A stretch of 64,000 nucleotides of DNA, taken from Pseudoalteromonas sp. OOF1S-7 (GTDB lineage: Bacteria > Pseudomonadota > Gammaproteobacteria > Enterobacterales > Alteromonadaceae). The stretch is taken from positions 1 through 64,000 of the forward strand of contig NZ_JAKRFZ010000004.1 in the NCBI RefSeq assembly GCF_022347765.1. The letters are read 5' to 3'. The notes below the pieces were generated by a model. The model did not search any database. It was not told the DNA's origin and was given only the letters and a program-made list of their open reading frames with translations. The translations under genes were made by a program, and so were the position numbers. Positions 46,127 to 54,503 of this stretch are shown piece by piece (position 1 is the first letter of the stretch; each line of letters opens with the position of its first letter).

Positions 46127-47197
46127 TTGAAGTGGCAAGCTCTGGTCGATAATCGACAGCGATTTTTCTGGGTTTTACAAATTGCAGGCTGGATAGGCTA
46201 TGCATTGGTAAACTACATAGGATCAAAAGTATTCGAAATGCGCGATATTTACGTTTTCGTGATCGTGCTCAACGCCTATGCTGGTTGTTTGATGACTGTC
46301 CCCTTGCGTTACCTCTATCGAAAAGTGTGGAATGCGAAGCCCTTAGTACTTATCTTTGTGGTATTTAGCGCGTCTTACCTGACTGGTACGCTATGGTCGG
46401 TCGTGCAAAAGTTCAATATGTGGGAAATTTACCGCCATGGTTACAGGCCTGAGGAATGGTACTATTACCTTCAGCAAGGACTTGACTCTGTTTACATCAT
46501 TTTGTGTTGGAGCGGGTTGTACTTTGGTGTTAAGTACTATCAGTTATTGCAAAGTGAACGACAAAAAGCGCTTAAAGCCAACACGATGGCGCATGAAGCA
46601 CAACTTAAAATGCTGAGATACCAGCTAAATCCGCATTTCCTCTTCAATACGCTCAACGCGATTTCAACCTTAATATTGGTTGAAGAAAATAAAGATGCCA
46701 ACCAGATGGTGTCCAGACTGAGTGACTTTCTGCGCTACACATTAAACACAGATCCAATAAAAAAAGTCCCGCTGGAACAGGAACTCCATGCGCTCAAATT
46801 GTATCTGAATATCGAAAAAGTTCGTTTCGATGAGCGCCTGGATATAGTGTTTGATATCACCGAAGAAGCAGAGCAGGCACTGGTTCCCAGTTTGATACTG
46901 CAACCCCTCATTGAAAACTCCATCAAATATGCTATTGCACACATGGCCAGTGGTGGCAAAATCGAGATAAGAGCCCAGGTTTTTGCCAATGAGCTATTGT
47001 TAGAAGTGGGTGATAACGGGCCGGGGGCTTCAATAGAAAACGGCCAGTTAAGTAACGTACAGGGAGTTGGCATTGCTAATACCCAGGACAGACTAAAAAC
47101 TTTATACGAGAATAACTATTCATTTGTGCTTGCGCACAATGCACCTTCTGGATTGAAGGTGAATATACGAGTTCCTTTTGAAAAGGCTGAGAAGTAA
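46127..47197 (+). CDS. LytS/YehU-type sensor histidine kinase
   Basis: A 356-residue kinase with four hydrophobic segments in the first 150 residues, a His_kinase domain with His170 in LRYQLNPHFLFNTLNAIS, and a C-terminal HATPase (PSLILQPLIENSIKYAI, VGDNGPGA, GVGIANTQDRL). The start is a TTG at 46127: AAGAGG lies 10 nt upstream and no ATG fits. It is followed after 4 bp by its LytTR regulator. Confidence 0.9.
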   Translation: MKWQALVDNRQRFFWVLQIAGWIGYALVNYIGSKVFEMRDIYVFVIVLNAYAGCLMTVPLRYLYRKVWNAKPLVLIFVVFSASYLTGTLWSVVQKFNMWEIYRHGYRPEEWYYYLQQGLDSVYIILCWSGLYFGVKYYQLLQSERQKALKANTMAHEAQLKMLRYQLNPHFLFNTLNAISTLILVEENKDANQMVSRLSDFLRYTLNTDPIKKVPLEQELHALKLYLNIEKVRFDERLDIVFDITEEAEQALVPSLILQPLIENSIKYAIAHMASGGKIEIRAQVFANELLLEVGDNGPGASIENGQLSNVQGVGIANTQDRLKTLYENNYSFVLAHNAPSGLKVNIRVPFEKAEK

Positions 47198-47201
47198 AGT
47201 A

Positions 47202-48026
47202 ATGAGCAAAATCAGAACGCTAATAGTAGATGATGAGTCCCTGGCCAGAAAAGGCCTGGCGGTGCGCCTGAAGCAAATAGAAGACATAGACGTTATCGAG
47301 TTGTGCAGCTCAGGCGAGCAGGCTCTTGAGTTGTGTGCCAGTCAGCAAATAGATTTGGTATTCCTCGATATTCAAATGCCAACCATGAATGGTTTTGAAG
47401 TGGCCAGGGCGCTCAGTGAGAGTGTTAAGCCGCTACCTGCCATCGTGTTTGTCACTGCTTTTGATCATTATGCAGTAAAAGCCTTTGAAATTCATGCTTT
47501 AGATTACATCCTAAAGCCCGTAGATGACAACAGACTAAAACAGGCGGTTGAAAAAGTGCATAGCTATTTGAAAACACAACAAGACAATGCTCATAAGAAA
47601 AAGCTTGCCAGCTTCGTTGCCGGTATCACAGGCAATAACTGCGAAGAAATTCTGCGCAAACTGGCCACTGGCGATACCATTGAAGATAAAAAATATCCTG
47701 AATCAATCGCGGTGAAAGAGCAGGGAGAAATTATTCGCGTTTCCGCTGCGTCAATTCAGTGGATAGATGCTGCGGGTGATTACATGTGTTTGCACTGCTC
47801 TGACGGACAAACGCATATTCTGCGAAAAACGATGAAGGAGCTTGAGCAAGAGCTGGATCCTAAATTGTTTGTGCGTGTTCATCGCTCAGCGATAGTAAAT
47901 ACCAAGCAAATCAGCAAGCTGGTGACACAAAGCAGTGGTGAGTATCTGTTAGTACTAGAAAATGGTCAGGAATTGAAAGTTAGCCGAAGCTACCGCGACA
48001 AGGTAAAAGCCGCACTCGCAAGCTAA
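47202..48026 (+). CDS. LytTR-family response regulator
   Basis: A 274-residue regulator: receiver domain with Asp56 (LVFLDIQMP), a linker of about 40 residues and a C-terminal LytTR DNA-binding domain (about 165-268; IQWIDAAGDYMCLHCSDGQ, FVRVHRSAIVNTKQI). The ATG at 47202 lies 4 bp after the kinase stop. The pair could control the upstream amidohydrolase operon or its own; no operator is evident. Confidence 0.93.
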   Translation: MSKIRTLIVDDESLARKGLAVRLKQIEDIDVIELCSSGEQALELCASQQIDLVFLDIQMPTMNGFEVARALSESVKPLPAIVFVTAFDHYAVKAFEIHALDYILKPVDDNRLKQAVEKVHSYLKTQQDNAHKKKLASFVAGITGNNCEEILRKLATGDTIEDKKYPESIAVKEQGEIIRVSAASIQWIDAAGDYMCLHCSDGQTHILRKTMKELEQELDPKLFVRVHRSAIVNTKQISKLVTQSSGEYLLVLENGQELKVSRSYRDKVKAALAS

Positions 48027-48063
48027 GTCTGTGGATTGATGATGCATTGAGCGGCAATGATGA

Positions 48064-48086
48064 TCCGGGCAGTCATGCCACCCGGA
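48064..48086. terminator. Hairpin between convergent genes
   Basis: TCCGGG (48064-48069) and CCCGGA (48081-48086) with an 11-nt loop, between the response-regulator gene and the convergent pyruvate kinase gene. No U-run on either side, so termination is uncertain. Confidence 0.45.
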
Positions 48087-48095
48087 CCGGGGTTG

Positions 48096-49529
48096 TTAAA
48101 CGGTGACAATTTTCATTGTATTGGTCGCACCAATGGTTTCCATTACGTCACCGTGAGTCAGGATCACCGTATCGCCTTGTTCCAGCGCACCTGCTTCGAC
48201 CAGTGTATTTAGCGCATCGCGCACGGTGGATTCTTCATTACATTGAGTAGAGTCAAAGTAAACCGGATAAACGCCACGATAAAGTGCTGTCTGGCCTAAA
48301 GTTCTGGCATGCCGAGATAATGAATAGATAGGCAAGCCGGAACTTATTCTCGACATCAACTTTGCGGTGTTACCAGACTCCGTGAGTGCCACAATGGCTT
48401 TGACTGAGGTCAGGTGGTTAGCAGCGTACATAGCAGACAATGCCAGCGTTTCCGACGTATCAGTAAACATGCTATCCAGGCGATGTTTTGAAATATGTGT
48501 CTGCGGTTGAGATTCCGCCCCCAGACACACGCGCGCCATGGTTGCGACTGTTTCTTCCGGGTAGTCACCCGCTGCCGTCTCTGCAGAGAGCATAACGGCA
48601 TCTGTACCATCTAGTACAGCATTTGCAACGTCCATGACTTCAGCTCGGGTAGGCATAGGATTGTCAATCATTGATTCCATCATTTGCGTTGCAGTGATCA
48701 CCGTTCTGTTCAGTGAGCGTGCGCGGCTGATGATTTGTTTTTGCTTACCCACCAATGCGGCATCGCCGATTTCAACACCCAGATCGCCACGGGCTACCAT
48801 CACGGCATCGGATGCCAGCACGATGTCATCAATCGCTTCGATTGATTCTACAGCCTCTGCACGTTCAATCTTAGCCAGCAACTGGGCATCTGATCCTGCT
48901 TTTTCAGCAAGTCCACGTACATAGCGCATATCATCGCCGCTGCGAGGAAAAGAGACCGCAATGTAATCAACACCAATCTCAGTTGCAGTAAGCAAATCTT
49001 CTTTGTCTTTATCGGTAAATGCAGGGGCTGTCAGGCCACCTCCCAGTCGATTGATCCCTTTATTGTTCGACAGGATCCCACCCAAAGTAACCGTACAGTG
49101 CACTTTATTGCCTTCTACAGTATCAACCGTCAGCTGGATCAAGCCATCGTTCAGGAGTAACAAGTCACCTGATGTTACGTCGTTTGGCAGCTCTTTATAG
49201 TCAATACCTACGGATTCGATAGTCCCCTGACCTTTTTCCAGATCAGCATCTAAAGTAAATTTGGCCCCAATGGCAAGATTAACTTTGCCGTCTTTGAATG
49301 TTGACACGCGAATTTTTGGCCCTTGTAAATCAGCCAGAATCGAGATGTGTTTGTTTAGTTTTTTTGCAATTTCTCTGACGGCTTGAGCACGATTTTTATG
49401 GTCCTGTGCAACGCCATGAGAGAAGTTCAAACGGACAACGTTTGCACCTGCGCGAATGATTTTTTCTAAGTTATTATCTTTATCCGTAGCTGGCCCTAGT
49501 GTTGCTACGATTTTTGTGCGTCTAAGCAT
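48096..49529 (-). CDS. pyk: Pyruvate kinase
   Basis: A 477-residue glycolytic enzyme turning phosphoenolpyruvate and ADP into pyruvate and ATP. Motifs: [14 protein letters not shown] at the start, RLNFSHG, the active-site stretch [17 protein letters not shown] with catalytic Lys, [12 protein letters not shown] and [10 protein letters not shown]. Length and sequence suit the PykA group, but I do not separate PykA from PykF with confidence. CAGGAGA precedes the ATG. Divergent from gnd across a 320-bp region with two palindromes. Confidence 0.95.
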   Translation of the reverse strand: MLRRTKIVATLGPATDKDNNLEKIIRAGANVVRLNFSHGVAQDHKNRAQAVREIAKKLNKHISILADLQGPKIRVSTFKDGKVNLAIGAKFTLDADLEKGQGTIESVGIDYKELPNDVTSGDLLLLNDGLIQLTVDTVEGNKVHCTVTLGGILSNNKGINRLGGGLTAPAFTDKDKEDLLTATEIGVDYIAVSFPRSGDDMRYVRGLAEKAGSDAQLLAKIERAEAVESIEAIDDIVLASDAVMVARGDLGVEIGDAALVGKQKQIISRARSLNRTVITATQMMESMIDNPMPTRAEVMDVANAVLDGTDAVMLSAETAAGDYPEETVATMARVCLGAESQPQTHISKHRLDSMFTDTSETLALSAMYAANHLTSVKAIVALTESGNTAKLMSRISSGLPIYSLSRHARTLGQTALYRGVYPVYFDSTQCNEESTVRDALNTLVEAGALEQGDTVILTHGDVMETIGATNTMKIVTV

Positions 49530-49653
49530 CAGGTTCTCCTGTTGGCTTGTCTCGGTGACTTTATTTGGTTAACTTGCTGGGTTTTAAGAAAGAAATATCT
49601 TATAGCCCTTTTTAACACGCAAATTAAATTATATCATCTATATGAACTGATTA

Positions 49654-49667
49654 TGACACCGGTGTCA
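49654..49667. promoter_or_regulatory. 14-bp palindrome, LacI/GalR-like operator
   Basis: TGACACCGGTGTCA is perfectly self-complementary with a central CG, the shape of LacI-family operators that control sugar catabolism. It lies mid-way between the divergent pyk and gnd genes. The binding protein is not in the window. Confidence 0.5.
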
Positions 49668-49780
49668 GGTGTCGTCAATCATGACTTCTTGTCAATGATA
49701 TGTCGTACTTACCTTATGGTGGTTCACTTACCATGAGATAAGCGGGATCAGTGAGGTAAGCGAGCGTTGCTGTATATCCC

Positions 49781-49792
49781 CCCCAGCTGGGG
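49781..49792. promoter_or_regulatory. 12-bp palindrome abutting the gnd -10 box
   Basis: CCCCAGCTGGGG is fully self-complementary and ends exactly where the TATAAT box (49793-49798) begins, so a bound protein would block or alter polymerase at the probable gnd promoter. Confidence 0.45.
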
Positions 49793-49849
49793 TATAATGT
49801 TGTTGCGTTACCGATATAGTATAGAATTTGTTACCGAGGAGGAAACTTA

Positions 49850-51223
49850 ATGCAAGTTGCATTAGTTGGTTTGGGTGTGATGGGGAAAAACCTCGCGCTA
49901 AATTTAGTAGAACAGGGCATGACGTTAGTTGCCTATGATAAGAACCCGGATGCGGGGGCGGAATTGTTAAGCTGCGCCCAGTCACTGGGTATCGCCGAGC
50001 GCCTTCACATAGTTTCCGATCTTGCTGACATGGTAAAGCGATTGGACACACCAAGATCAGTATTGCTGTTGGTACCGGCTGGTGAGCTGGTGGACAAAGT
50101 GTGTCAGGATCTGATTGAAGCCGGTGTGGAAAAGGGCGACATTATTGTTGATTGCGGTAACAGCAATTACAAAGATGGTATTGCCCGCAAGCTGAAATAT
50201 CAGAACAAATTCGAATTTGCCACAATGGGCATTTCAGGCGGTGCAGAAGGTGCAAGACATGGACCTGCCATGATGGCCAGCGGTTCAGAAGGTGGCTGGG
50301 AGCGCTTAATCCCTTGGTTTGAGAAGGTGGCCGCTACACATAATGGTGAATCCTGCTTCGCACGAGTTGGGCAGTCTGCCAGTGGGCACTTTGTCAAAAT
50401 GGTCCACAACGGCATCGAATATGCGCTGATGCAGTTGATCGCTGAAATGTATCAATTACTACGTATCGGTGTGGGTTATTCACCTGCACAGGTTTCCGAA
50501 GTATTCAAAAACTGGTCTGAAGGGCCTCTAAATAGCTATCTACTGTCGATTTCCAGTCACATTCTTAGCCTTGAGAGTGACCAAAATGAGGCCGTGGTGG
50601 ACCTTATCGATAATAAAGTTGGCGCTAAGGGAACGGGTCTATGGACTGCGCAAAATGCGCTTGAACTGGGTATTGCAGTACCATCGTTGGTTGCTGCTGT
50701 ACAAGCCAGACACCTTACAAACACCATAGATACACCCGCCGCGAAAGAGATGACCTATGCGCAGCGTGCAACTAATAGTGTTGACTTAGACCTGGATGAG
50801 CTGAAAGATGCATTCTATTTTGCTAGCTTGCTGTGCTATCGTCAGGGCTTAGCACTAATCAAAGGCGCTTCCAGATCACATCAGTGGAAAGTGGATCTGG
50901 ACAAAACACTGCAGACATGGCGAGCAGGTTGTATCATTCGGGCAGATTATCTGGATGATATTGCGAAGGGGGTTGAGTTTTTGGATACGCTTGAGGGCCC
51001 GGCAAACGCGTTACGTAAAATTGCCGGTCAGGCAATTCAAAGCGGCCTGGCATTCCCTGTACTGACTTCAACACAAACCTACATTGCGACGCTGAGCACG
51101 CCAAGCAATGGTCATTTAGTGCAGGCACAGCGTGATTATTTTGGCGAGCACGGTATTAAAACACACAGTGGAGAATCCTGTCACCTGACTGATCTGACAG
51201 AGATTGACGCTAAAGTCAGATAA
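49850..51223 (+). CDS. gnd: 6-phosphogluconate dehydrogenase, decarboxylating
   Basis: A 457-residue enzyme of the oxidative pentose phosphate pathway, oxidising 6-phosphogluconate to ribulose 5-phosphate with NADP. N-terminal Rossmann motif VALVGLGVMGKNLALNL, GNSNYKDGIARK, ISGGAEGARHGPAMMASG and the substrate site VGQSASGHFVKMVHNGIEYALMQLIAEMY; helical domain to about 430. AGGAGGA precedes the ATG. It is slightly shorter than E. coli Gnd (468). The terminator at 51245-51277 follows. Confidence 0.93.
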   Translation: MQVALVGLGVMGKNLALNLVEQGMTLVAYDKNPDAGAELLSCAQSLGIAERLHIVSDLADMVKRLDTPRSVLLLVPAGELVDKVCQDLIEAGVEKGDIIVDCGNSNYKDGIARKLKYQNKFEFATMGISGGAEGARHGPAMMASGSEGGWERLIPWFEKVAATHNGESCFARVGQSASGHFVKMVHNGIEYALMQLIAEMYQLLRIGVGYSPAQVSEVFKNWSEGPLNSYLLSISSHILSLESDQNEAVVDLIDNKVGAKGTGLWTAQNALELGIAVPSLVAAVQARHLTNTIDTPAAKEMTYAQRATNSVDLDLDELKDAFYFASLLCYRQGLALIKGASRSHQWKVDLDKTLQTWRAGCIIRADYLDDIAKGVEFLDTLEGPANALRKIAGQAIQSGLAFPVLTSTQTYIATLSTPSNGHLVQAQRDYFGEHGIKTHSGESCHLTDLTEIDAKVR

Positions 51224-51244
51224 TCTAATCTCTGAGTGACAACA

Positions 51245-51277
51245 AAAAAAGCCCGGCGCACAAGCCCGGGCTTTTTT
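51245..51277. terminator. Bidirectional terminator between gnd and ansA
   Basis: A-tract then GCCCGG (51251-51256), 9-nt loop, CCGGGC (51266-51271) and TTTTTT. The A- and T-tracts make it usable on both strands by the convergent gnd and ansA genes. Confidence 0.9.
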
Positions 51278-51291
51278 GTCTGGATCAAAGA

Positions 51292-52302
51292 CTAACGCGT
51301 CAGTTCGCCGCGCAAGTTATCTTGCATCAGATGGCGCACAGTTTCTAATTCAAGACCCTGGCTAAATAGGTAGTGTAGCTTGGTCAAACAGGCTTCCAGC
51401 GTCATATCGTAGCCACTGATCACGCCGCAGTTCAGCAAGGCGTTTCCGGTTGCGTAGCCACCCATATTCACCTGGCCCTGAATACACTGGGTTAAGTTGA
51501 CAATTACCACGCCCCTGTCTGAGGCAGCCTTGAGCGCGCTTAGTATATCCTCCTGTTGCGGGGCATTACCAACACCGAAGCTGAGCAGAATAAGCGCTTT
51601 GATATCGCTTTGTAACACATTCGCCACCATAGCGCTGCTGATCCCCGGGTACAGATGCAGTACCGCGATAGGCTGAGAGGCGATTGGTGTAACGCGCAGC
51701 GCCTGATCGACGTATGGGCTTAGCTGGCCCTCAAGCAGTTGAATATTAATGCCTGCCTGAGCCAAAGGCGCCATGTTAGGCGAGGCAAAGGCATCGAATC
51801 CGTCGGCATGCGCTTTGATGGCCCGATTACCTCTGAACAATTTGTTGTTGAAAAATAAGCTTACTTCGGCAATGGGGTAATTTGCGGCAAGATACATTGC
51901 ATTAAGTAAATTAACCTGGCCGTCTGAGCGAAGCTGAGACAAAGGAATTTGTGAGCCGGTAATGATCACGGGCTTGGTCAGGTTCTCGAACATAAATGAA
52001 AGTGCCGATGCCGTGTAGGCCATGGTATCTGTGCCGTGAAGTACAACAAATCCGTCATATTCTTCATATTTACTTTTTATATCATCGGCTATCAGCTGCC
52101 AGTGCTGTGGCGACATATCCGACGAATCAATTAGCGGGCAGTATTCATGAATGTCGAACAAGGGCATTTCTTCTCGGGTAAATTCTGCATTACTTTTGAC
52201 TGTTTCTGTCAGATAGCCTGCGACGGGCACATAACCCCGGCTGGATTGTTTCATACCAATTGTGCCGCCTGTATAGGCGATATAGATTTTTTTTCTTTTC
52301 AT
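51292..52302 (-). CDS. ansA: L-asparaginase type I (cytoplasmic)
   Basis: A 336-residue enzyme hydrolysing asparagine to aspartate and ammonia. Active-site threonines in YTGGTIGM (N-terminal) and HGTDTMAYTASALSF. No signal peptide, and the length matches E. coli AnsA (338), so this is the cytoplasmic type. An AGG lies 8 nt before the ATG. It follows sppA on the same strand, but a strong terminator ends just 10 bp before its start codon. Confidence 0.95.
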   Translation of the reverse strand: MKRKKIYIAYTGGTIGMKQSSRGYVPVAGYLTETVKSNAEFTREEMPLFDIHEYCPLIDSSDMSPQHWQLIADDIKSKYEEYDGFVVLHGTDTMAYTASALSFMFENLTKPVIITGSQIPLSQLRSDGQVNLLNAMYLAANYPIAEVSLFFNNKLFRGNRAIKAHADGFDAFASPNMAPLAQAGINIQLLEGQLSPYVDQALRVTPIASQPIAVLHLYPGISSAMVANVLQSDIKALILLSFGVGNAPQQEDILSALKAASDRGVVIVNLTQCIQGQVNMGGYATGNALLNCGVISGYDMTLEACLTKLHYLFSQGLELETVRHLMQDNLRGELTR

Positions 52303-52312
52303 TCTGCTACCT

Positions 52313-52340
52313 AAAAAAAGCCCGGATCCTGGTCCGGGCT
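52313..52340 (-). terminator. Terminator between sppA and ansA
   Basis: AGCCCGGA (52319-52326) and TCCGGGCT (52333-52340), 6-nt loop, followed on the minus strand by seven T residues (52319-52313). It lies 50 bp after the sppA stop and ends 10 bp before the ansA start codon. Confidence 0.85.
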
Positions 52341-52390
52341 AATTATATCAACTGCAGCATCACAATGCAGTCAAATCAGTGAGACATGCC

Positions 52391-54268
52391 TTATTCACCC
52401 ACAACGCAAGTGGTACATAGCGTATAGATGTTGTTGGGATCGTTAAACTGGGTGATCATCGCAGCGCTTTGTTTCACCTGTTGGAAAAGCTGGTTGAGTC
52501 CTGCGTGAGCAACCGAGTTCAGTGGCTCTTTTGTATCATTAGCAACAGCCAGCAGTGATTGCATCGTCGCTGAGCCGAAGATATCCTGGAGTAGTTTCTC
52601 TTTGTCAGACAGAGTTTGCTCAACGGTATAGACTTCATAATGCTCAAGGTTCGCCATTTTAGCGGCGGCCTCAATGGCTTGCTGCTTAGTACCGAGTTCG
52701 TCGATGAGGCCGAATTCATGTGCCTGAGTGGCAAGCCACACCCGACCTTGTGCAACATTATCTACGTCGGACACTGCCAGATTACGGGAGTCCGCTATCA
52801 CAGAAATAAATTTGTGGTAAGCGTCTTCAACCCCCATCTGTAATACATGGGCAAATTTAGGGTCCAGACCGCGAGACAAAGAGGACGACTTTAGTTCTGT
52901 GGTTGCTACCCCATCTGAGTATATCCCCAGTTCTCTGAGTGAGTTTTCAAAAGTCAAAATCGTGCCAAACACACCTATTGAACCCGTAATCGTGCTGGGT
53001 GAAGCCCAAATCTCATTGGCTGATGCTGCAATCCAGTAACCGCCTGACGCAGCCACAGAGCCCATTGAAGCGATCACCGGCTTCCCAGCGGCCTTGATGG
53101 CCAACACTTCGTTACGAATGACCTCAGAAGCAAACATACTGCCACCACCAGAGTCAATGCGTAACACCACGGCCTTGACCTTGTCGTCAAGTCGAGCTTT
53201 GCGCAGCAGGGCCGCAGTAGAGTCGCCTCCGATCATGCCAGCTTTGCGCTTACCATCTACAATGGTGCCTTTGGCAACGACCACCGCCACTTTTTCGACG
53301 AAAGGGTTGGGGCCAAAATCGAGTGAGGTCACTGTGGCATAATAATCTTCAAAAGCGATCTGTTTAAAGCGTTTTCCTTCGTCCTGAGTGCCAACAAGAT
53401 CAATCATTTTTTGATTGAACTCCTGGTCTGTTTCCAGTTTATCAACCCAGCCATACTTAACAGCGAACTGTGCAGAGTCACCGGTCACTGAGGCCATTTT
53501 ATTCACATACTGAGTCAGCGTTTCATCAAAATTTGTCAGTTCAAACCCACGCATAGTCGCAACATCTTGTTTATACTGAGCCCATAAAGTGTCGAGCCAG
53601 AGTTGGTTTGCCTCTTTGGCTTCTGGTGACATGTCATTGCGAATGAATGGCTCGACAGCAGATTTGTAAGTGCCGACGCGGAAAATGTGCTGAGTAACCT
53701 TGAGCTTTTCCAGGGCGTCTTTAAAGTACATCGGGTATGAGCCATAACCACTGATATTGATTCCGCCATAAGGATGCATTGAGATTTCATCAGCATGGGC
53801 GGCCAGGTAATACTGAGACTGACTGAAATAAGGGCTATGTGCGAAAACCTTTTTGTCTGAGTCTTTAAAAGACTCAATCGCACCTGCTACATCACGTAAT
53901 TTATCTAAGTGAGCATAGTGCATATTGCGCAGGTCCAGAAACAACGCTTTAATGCGGGGATCCCGGGCTGCGGTATTGATGGTATCGACAATATCGTCGA
54001 CCAGCATTTCCTTGGGCAAGTCTTGCTTGCCAAAAACGTCACCCATTGCAGCGTCTATCGGATCAACATAGGTAAGTTGCTCAACCAATTTACCAGATAA
54101 ATTCAGCCGTAATATGCTGTCTTGTGCAACCTGGGGTTGCTCTTCCGAAGAGAAAACACCAATTACTGCCGCGATAACCAGGAAGAAGAACAAAAAGTTC
54201 AGAACCAGGCGACGAGAAAAGTTTAGTGCGTGCCAGATGCCGAGAAAAAATTTACCGATCAATTTCAA
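52391..54268 (-). CDS. sppA: Signal peptide peptidase SppA, 67-kDa type
   Basis: A 625-residue inner-membrane protease that degrades cleaved signal peptides. One N-terminal membrane helix (LVLNFLFFFLVIAAVIGVF, about 20-38), then tandem peptidase S49 domains. The catalytic Lys is in FRVGTYKSAVEPF (about 205) in the first domain and the nucleophilic Ser in SMGSVAASGGYWIAASA (about 405) in the second, as in E. coli SppA (618 residues). It is followed by a terminator and ansA, the same order as in many gammaproteobacteria. Confidence 0.95.
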   Translation of the reverse strand: MKLIGKFFLGIWHALNFSRRLVLNFLFFFLVIAAVIGVFSSEEQPQVAQDSILRLNLSGKLVEQLTYVDPIDAAMGDVFGKQDLPKEMLVDDIVDTINTAARDPRIKALFLDLRNMHYAHLDKLRDVAGAIESFKDSDKKVFAHSPYFSQSQYYLAAHADEISMHPYGGINISGYGSYPMYFKDALEKLKVTQHIFRVGTYKSAVEPFIRNDMSPEAKEANQLWLDTLWAQYKQDVATMRGFELTNFDETLTQYVNKMASVTGDSAQFAVKYGWVDKLETDQEFNQKMIDLVGTQDEGKRFKQIAFEDYYATVTSLDFGPNPFVEKVAVVVAKGTIVDGKRKAGMIGGDSTAALLRKARLDDKVKAVVLRIDSGGGSMFASEVIRNEVLAIKAAGKPVIASMGSVAASGGYWIAASANEIWASPSTITGSIGVFGTILTFENSLRELGIYSDGVATTELKSSSLSRGLDPKFAHVLQMGVEDAYHKFISVIADSRNLAVSDVDNVAQGRVWLATQAHEFGLIDELGTKQQAIEAAAKMANLEHYEVYTVEQTLSDKEKLLQDIFGSATMQSLLAVANDTKEPLNSVAHAGLNQLFQQVKQSAAMITQFNDPNNIYTLCTTCVVGE

Positions 54269-54503
54269 AGCTGTACCTCTGAATGTCTTAGTGGAATGTA
54301 CTCACTGTTAATCATAACTTAGTTGCCCTTGCGCTGTTAGAACAAAAACGTAACTAAGTATTTTTATGGCGACGACGGGGTAAAAATCAATCACTTTTCT
54401 ATCATAGGTGGGGCTTTTACAGAAATTAGTCATGGTTTTTGCTTGCGAAAAAATAAAAAATCGTTAATGTTCACAGGTAAGACCAGTTACATTGGGGCAC
54501 GCA

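Larger units (their letters stand above)
49530..49849. promoter_or_regulatory. Divergent pyk-gnd control region
   Basis: 320 bp with no gene. It holds a 14-bp palindrome at 49654-49667, a 12-bp palindrome at 49781-49792 and a TATAAT box at 49793-49798 that fits a gnd promoter. The pyk side is AT-rich. Confidence 0.6.
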
